In this document: positions 57,231-64,000 of the stretch, one piece after another
Layout: each line of letters starts with the position of its first letter
Position numbering within the stretch: position 1 is the first letter of the stretch
Assembly (NCBI GenBank): GCA_013399895.1
Contig: VXBA01001792.1
Coordinates: 9,853 to 73,852, forward strand
Source: Serilophus lunatus
Taxonomy: Eukaryota; Chordata; Aves; Passeriformes; Eurylaimidae
Length of the DNA stretch: 64,000 nucleotides
Direction: 5' to 3'
Notes under the pieces: model-generated
What the model was told of the DNA's origin: nothing
The model's database searches: none
What the model saw: only the letters and a program-made list of their open reading frames with translations
Translations under genes and position numbers: made by a program

Positions 57231-59941
57231 TAGGATTTTTTCCTTCCCTTTGGAGAAGCTGATGCTCCTGGGGACCCTTGGCTGCCACCACTCCACCCTT
57301 AGGACAATGACAAAATATTTCACACTAAACATTTGCAAATCTCAAGTGTTTTTAAAGTCAGTAGAGCCTGTTTTCTGTGGTGTCTCCCTGTCACTGCCCA
57401 GGCTTGTGGAGTGCTGGGAACTCTGCTATTCCTATATGTAGCCAGTCAGCTGTTGGAGCAAGAACCATCAATGCACAGCACAGCAAGGCTGTGGTTCATG
57501 ACTGCAGCTTCTGATTTCTGTGGTCATACAAATCCTAATTGTAACCATATGCTCCAGCTTGTTTACTGGGAGTAGTGCAGCAAGTTTCATGAGGTGTGTG
57601 GGTGATTTATCTCCCTGACATTTATCCTGATATTCCAAAACCTGAGCAGCTTCAAATAACTCATTATAAAATTAAAAAAAAGAAAACCTGTTGGCTCAAA
57701 AGTGATTTTGCTTTAATTCTTCAGGGGAAGTTGCTTATTAAAGGGAACTGAGAAGCAAGATGATGTATTAAATGAAGTTTTGAAACTTGCAAGGACTTGG
57801 GCTAAGGCTTTTTGATGGTCATCCTTCTGGAAGGTGCCTACAGGGTGTGTGGGGTTAATATATGACTCAAAGGATGGGCTTTGTTGCACTAATATGGGAT
57901 ATTAAAGTAACACCTATGATTTACAACCCCATAAGGGATTTATTCTTCATAATTTTGAAAATACATGTGGTGAACTGCTCAGGCTGTGGTGTTCTGCTGC
58001 AAGTTTTCTGCTGAAAATTGCTCAGTGGTTCAGGAAAAAGGATGATTTCTTTGGTTCCAGATGCACTGGTGCCAACGTTATGAATGGCTTACACTTGATG
58101 TCTGGCTACTGGCAGGTCCCCTGTACGAGTAGGAGAGTGAATGGGCAGGAGAAACTGAGATGTGTTTCTGGTCATTGTGAGGAACATGGAAAAAGCACAA
58201 CAAATTCTGTGTTTCTTGCTGTTCTTTGTTCAAGTCTGTTTTTCATGTCTGCTTATGGGTTAAATCCATCCAAAGCTGCATTTGTTAATAAATCACACGT
58301 TATTAATTTACACATTGTTTTCCCTTCGTTGTCCTGCCAGATGTCTGTGCCATCCTTTGCAGTGGGAGTGTTCAGGCATCAGGTCCTTCAGACTAACCAT
58401 TGCCCACGTTCACCAGAGCAGGGGAGTTGCTTTGCCTGGTGTGTGAGACAGCTTCTAGTAGTTAAATTTTGTGGTTTTATTTATTGAGTTTGCGTGTAAA
58501 GATGAAAAGCATGAAAAGACAATGCTGTGCACTGCTTGTCTGGATTTATTGATTAGCTGTCTCCATTTTATGGGTGTTTTGTTTGGTTTCTCATAGTAGG
58601 CCACTGGGCCACCAGCTCTGTCAAGTTGCCATGTTATTTTGCATTTTTTTTCCTTGACTATTTTGTTTTTATTTTATTATTTATATGTTGTAGGTAAAAT
58701 GAGGGTACATGAAAGTGTGTCTGTGTGTTTTCTGTTTAGTCTCCTGTTTAGTTCTTTTTTCACATTTAGCTTCCTGCTCCTTCCCCCAAACAAATGAGAA
58801 TGGATATTTTTGTAGTGTATCTGCAAGGAAAAGCTGTATTTTAACACATTCTTCAATTAAGTCCCGAAGTCTGGTAGATTTTTTTGACATGTAAAAGGTG
58901 AAAGAGAAATTTATTATATTGGGCACAGAGCGAACTACTGATAGGAGCAGCACATTCCAGTGGTGGAAGTCTTGTGTCATGATCAAATCAGTTCAATTTC
59001 TGAAACAGCTTTATTTGCCTTTCAATAATTTTGACAGGGGAGAAGAGTAATTACTTCAAAGCTTCAAATAAATTGAACCAGCCTTTGCCCTGAAAAGAGT
59101 GGAATTTGTAAATGCAAAACTGAAGGGTACATTCAGGGAGAGGGGGAGGTAACCTACGTCACTGAAGTGGACAAGAGCAGCAGTGAGTTTGCTCACCTGT
59201 TAATTGCATTAAATCCTTAAATCCTGAAATTGATGTGAGAGCACTCCCAAAATGTACATCTTGCACACACAGCAGAGCTCCCGGGTTTCCAATTAGCAGA
59301 AGGCATTTTTAATTTGCATGACAGGTCTCGTGTGTGGATCTAGGCTTAACCTGTGATGTCAGCCTACTCAAGAGCAGTGCTTAAATATAAAGAACAGTTT
59401 ATATGAGGAGCTTGCAGATGAACTGTGCTTTTGAGGTTAGAGTTCTCCTTGCAGAACGTGGTAGCTGTCTTGCCAATGTTAAGTACCTGTCCAGAAGGTG
59501 GTGGATAATTAACTACCTTGACAACCAAGTCGTTAAGACAAGTAGAAAGATGCCATTCTGTCTGTTTAATCAACGTGATGCTTTTAGGAGGTGATGGCTG
59601 TGGCAGGTTTTGCTGTGTCTCTTAGGGAAATGAAGGAAAACACAAGTGTGTTACAGAAGTGAAGCTTTTCACTGATGCCAAAACTGAGAATCAGAGTTGG
59701 ATCTGATTAAACTGTAAGGAAAATATTTGTGTGCATTGGGATGTTTGCAGTTCTAAATTGTGGGTTTGCAGATCTGTACAGAAACTTTGGTCCTGAACTC
59801 GGATCACAGAACTGTAGCTTTTTATTTTCCCGGGCAGCATTGCTTTTAATTCAGTTGTTGCATTTTTCTGATTGTTGTCAGTATGGAAGGGGTACATCGA
59901 GTTCGCAGAGTGTGAGACAAAACTATTTTGTAGGATAAGAG

Positions 59942-60080
59942 AAGCCCCATCCCTGGAAGTGTTGAAGGTTGGATGGGGCTTGGAGCATCCTGGTGTGGTG
60001 GAAGGTGTTTCTGCCCTTGGCAGGGGCTGCAATGAGATGGGCTGTAAAGTCCTGCCCAACCCAAACCATTCCATGATAAG
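59942..60080 (+). mobile_element. CR1 LINE 3' terminus, sense
   Basis: GCCCCATCCCTGGAAGTGTT leads to the terminus CCAACCCAAACCATTCCATG. Confidence 0.88.
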
Positions 60081-63000
60081 TGGACATACCATGAAAGTCT
60101 TGACTATAGTGAGCTTTGTAATTTGGAGGTACTGCAACCTTGCTGCAGCCACAATCCATCTGGATGTGGCTCAGAGAAGTTTCTCTCTTGGGCTTTGTTG
60201 GGAATGCACTTGCAAGCACATATTTACAATATTGCCCATATGGACTGAAGTGTTTACTCTGATTTTGAGGTTGAGATTACTCAGGTTAATGAGATTACTT
60301 TGATTTCACAAATAATTTCATTTCAGTGGCTGTAGTTTCAAATGAAAAATTTTTATTCAGGAGGGGAAAATGTTCATCTGTGTTTAAGCCTAAAAAACTT
60401 GGAAGTCTGTCCATCTTTTATTTCTGTGGATTATAGTTGTACTTCCTTGTTTTTGTAGACCCACAGAGGAGCTAAGCTCTGCACAGAATGATCTAAGATT
60501 TAATGAGGCCTTTGACTAAAATCTTTGTCTTAAACCAACAAAGACAAACCCTTAATGCGATTATACCATCGTTATTTTTTACCTAATGTTCTAGAAGAGC
60601 CAGTGGTAATTAAGTGTGTTCTGCCAAATTGTAGTTTCCAACACAAGTATGAGATTTTTACATAACCTGATAAATGGCTATTTTTCCTTTTGAATAAGCC
60701 ATCAAAAACTTTTTCCGTCTTTCTGCGAAAGACTTCCCAGCCAAAGCAGAGCAACGCCAAGCAGATCATGTGCTCAGCACTGCATTAGTAGAAACTATTT
60801 TCACAGTTGCAGATTTATGGTTTATTTCTTGTCCCGAAGCCAGGTGCCATGGCTGAGTAATTTGGGATTTTGTGTTTGAGGGTTAAGTTGTCAGTTTGTG
60901 GTGGTTGTAGCACCAGGCCTGAACACTCATTTTGGTGACACTTGTTTGTCAGTTTTTCTCTGTCAAGCAAGTGGCATTTTCCAGAGTGACTCACTTTGGG
61001 GAAAGAAAAATACTATTAACAAGAAAAGAATGTGGCACCTAGGAATAGACATCCTAGTTGAAAAGAATGGATTTCCATTATTGAAAAACAGAGTTCTTCA
61101 TTACATGGAAATTCAGTTATTATCCTTACAGGAAAGTGTGAATTTTTGCTTGCTTCTCAGTAATTTGGTTGTAAGGTTTTTGTGGTGGCGTTATGGTGAT
61201 GATGAGGGGTTTTTATAACTTTTCATTGTACCAGTTGTTGCAGTTGGAATAACAAAAGGATGTGTGTGCAGTGTGGCACCTTCTGTGTGCTACCCAAACC
61301 ACTTAGAGATGGCCCATCTTCCAAGAATTCAGCCCTGGGGGAGAGCTTAAAGACTTGGAATTTAGCACCCAAGGGAAGCTTTCTCTAAGCATTTTACTGG
61401 GAACAATAATGAGATCCTGGAACATAAAGTTACCAGCATCATACCTGGGATACAGCTTTATTAATTTAATCTTTCATCAGCAAATACCTGAATTGAATAA
61501 AACTAAGCATTACAAGCTTAAGAGCTACATCTCTTTCCTCATGGAAGGTAAGGGGAAGGGATATAGAAATGAGAGGCTGGAGGGAAAGACACACAAAAAA
61601 ATCCCTTTTTGCATGAGTTTCTCTTATTGTCTTCTTGTCCTTTCCATCCTGTCAAACAGAAAGAATGGCAGTGTTGTGGAGCTAGGAGGGTAGAGTAGGT
61701 GTAGGGAGGAGGATGATTCTGGTCTCTGTCACAGGGATGTTTTGGCTGCTTGACATGAAGGCTGTTGCTTATATGTGAGTTACTGTTGTGGATGTAAACC
61801 CATTCCTCATGTGAATGTATATCCAAAATTAATGGTAAAAAATCTGCCTTTGATGGAATATCATTGCTCATGGCAAATTTAGGGCGTGTTGATCTGACAG
61901 GCTCTTGCACGTTATTTTTATTGAGCATATTAAGCAAGTGCTTTCATATTTGGCCTTTCTAGAATGGTCTCTAGATAATATTTCTTCCTTTGTGCCAAGC
62001 ATCACCTTCTTTTCCACTCCTTTTGCAGCGTTTTGTGAGGTTTGAAGTAGGCTGTTTTGTTGGAAATACTGCAGTTCAATGGACAGATTTTCCTTGGCTG
62101 AGATCCAAACCTTGCCTTCCTTTTGTGGATATTAATAATGACAGAGTTGAGACCTTGTCACTCTTGTGCTGAATCGAGTAGCTAATAAATTCAAAACTAG
62201 GTTTCATAAGAGAATTGTGGTCAGGAGTAGGACAAGGTTTGGACAAGGTTTTCTGTCTGAATGAAAAATTTCAGAGTGAGTCTGACTCTGGAATAATTCC
62301 TTATATTTGTTAAAAGACCGAATTTCTCAGCATTCCTGCTAATATTTTGGATTTTTACTCAGCTTTATGAGACTGCGTAGCTGATAAATACACAGACCCG
62401 TAGTCTCAGTGTGAACAGAGGATTTTACTTTCCAGTTAGTCTGAGCCTGCACAAACCCCTCACACTGAGTTGATTTTATGCTGCAGGGAGCATTCATGAG
62501 GAGTTGAAGTCCATTCATTTTTGACATCCGTATATGTGAGTTCTCTGTTAAATAGTTGTTTTAAGACTCTGAGTTTTAACGTGTGTCTGGTGCAATGGGC
62601 AAGTCTTCTGGATGCTGGAAGGTGCTTCATTAGCATTTCTTGTGTTGGCTTCAGCTGCCACTTCCTCACCAGGCTTCAATCAGGTGTTTAATGTTGGCTT
62701 CCCAGATTTATTTTGCACTTCAGACCTTGTGAGTACTATATCTAAAATACGCAGAGGTCATTTCTAGAACATACAGCGGTTATAATGGAATGCACAAGGC
62801 TCTCTAGGGGATATTCTGATTCAGACCCACTTTCTTTCCACCCTGAGACCTGTAATCACTGTCCCGGGTCACCTTTGTCCACTGCAGGCAGAGGCTGCAC
62901 AGGGCAGATGTCCTGCTGGATGCTCACAGCTGGTGTTGTAGCCTTAGGGTTGTGGGAAGGGATACCATCCACATCTTACACAGAGGTTTGCTTTTCCTTT

Positions 63001-63203
63001 TCTTTAAGTTTTTCTCTCCCCACCTTCTTTCTCTTCTTTGGGGAGAACTGGGCAATAGGAAACTTAAGTGTTGAATTTCCTGGGGAACTGACGGTGCTCT
63101 CACCTGATCCATCTGATGTAACTACCTTTGCTCTGCTCTGCCCCTCAGAATGTTTTATCAGTGTGTAAGCATTGGTTTCACATTAGAGGAACTTAACCAT
63201 TAG

Positions 63204-63345
63204 AAGGCCTGGAAATGTTGAAGGCCAGGTTGGCCAGTGTTTGAAGCAATCTGGTCTAGTGGAAGGTGTCTCTGCCCATGACAGGAGCTGGAATGAGATA
63301 GTCTTGGAAGGTCTCTTCCAACCCAAACCCTTCTGTGGTTTCTGT
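63204..63345 (+). mobile_element. CR1 LINE 3' terminus, sense
   Basis: CTGGAAATGTTGAAGGCCAG, GGAAGGTGTCTCTGCCCATG and the terminus CCAACCCAAACCCTTCTGTG are visible. It is slightly more diverged than the others. Confidence 0.85.
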
Positions 63346-64000
63346 CAAACATGTAGATTTGAACCCCTGGGGAAAGGAGGATTTATAAATTCCTTTAAGC
63401 CTTTAGAACGAACTGGTTTTTAGCAGATCTGAATTAGGACTTGAATGGACTAGGACTGCAGGCAAGCAATAGCACTTTCACAACTGGTCATTACTGTACC
63501 AGCCATGTAATATCTGCTTGAATATTTGCTTCAAAAAAGGACAAGGAGGAATGAGTCAGATCTGTACACAGCAACTTCTGGTGGCAGGTCTGCTGTTGAA
63601 ACTCTCAGGAGCAGTTTGGTGATCATTGGGTGGAGTTTGCCAATGTGCTTAAACACGAACCCTCTTTGCTATGGAGAGGTTTTTATGGTTTCAGTCTTTT
63701 TTGTCCTCTTCGGAGTCCCATCCTGATTTTTTGGTTTGGGGATTTTGTGTGCTGTCGTTCCTTTTGGTAGTTCAGTGTGGGATTTGCTGCACAGTGTCGC
63801 TCAAGGCAGTTGCTGCTGGGTCCAAGCAGCCCAGGATATGGACAGAAGCTGTGGAGCCTCTGATTTTTGTCACAGTTGTTCTTGGACAGGAATCACACGT
63901 AATCTGGGTTAGGGAACTGCTTGTTATGTAAAGGCTTTATGCAATTGGAAGTGCAGCATTTTACATTTTTGCAATTAAGAAAGTTGTCCTGAAATAGTCT

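Larger units (their letters stand above)
51534..64000 (+). other. DYM intron 8, incomplete at the right edge
   Basis: At least 12.5 kb of intron. It contains a CpG-dense patch (52335-52616), four CR1 fragments and a TTGGTTT-rich low-complexity tract at 56088-56155. Stretches 52800-56320, 57240-59940, 60085-63200 and 63350-64000 show no exon matching the next part of dymeclin and no element I can name. Confidence 0.75.

Overview
This is a vertebrate genomic window and almost certainly a bird. Its genes are split into short exons with GT-AG introns and AATAAA polyadenylation signals, and they translate directly to vertebrate proteins. The dispersed repeats are almost all 3' fragments of one retroposon type that I recognise as avian CR1 LINEs. 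The dominant CR1 variant looks like the young passerine type, so a songbird is the most likely source (inference). The gene order RPL17 - C18orf32 - DYM on one strand matches human 18q21; in chicken this synteny block lies on chromosome Z, so Z linkage is probable but cannot be read from the window.

Layout. 1-2300: the last four coding exons of RPL17 (residues 28-184 of 184; the first exon or exons lie upstream), with a box C/D snoRNA of the SNORD58 type in the last intron. 2590-5640: C18orf32, with a CpG-rich promoter and non-coding first exon followed by two coding exons (100 aa). 5640-10500: spacer with CR1 copies and a possible minus-strand terminal exon with its own poly(A) signal. 10507-11097: the CpG-island promoter and non-coding exon 1 of DYM, present twice in tandem (272 bp, one mismatch) and bracketed by N gaps, which looks like an assembly artefact. 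11098-64000: DYM, with seven coding exons at 21678, 30508, 31190, 31912, 38102, 49064 and 51391 that encode about the first 255 of roughly 670 residues of dymeclin. The remaining exons lie beyond the right edge.

More than 95% of the window is intron or spacer. What I see there is about two dozen CR1 fragments, a (CTGT)n microsatellite, homopolymers, a few short tandem duplications, a 97%-identical pair of ~140-bp segments 9 kb apart, an inverted repeat with 16-bp arms, and one CpG-dense patch open on both strands. The long ORFs on both strands in GC-rich stretches are mostly readings of CR1 copies or CpG-island DNA and are not genes.

The three genes are housekeeping genes transcribed in the same direction: a large-subunit ribosomal protein that hosts a snoRNA, a small hydrophobic membrane-associated protein, and a Golgi trafficking protein. 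I found no prokaryotic system, CRISPR array, tRNA, rRNA or intact mobile element. The observations most worth checking are the duplicated DYM promoter, the possible divergent minus-strand transcript, the duplicated intronic segment and the CpG-dense intronic ORF.
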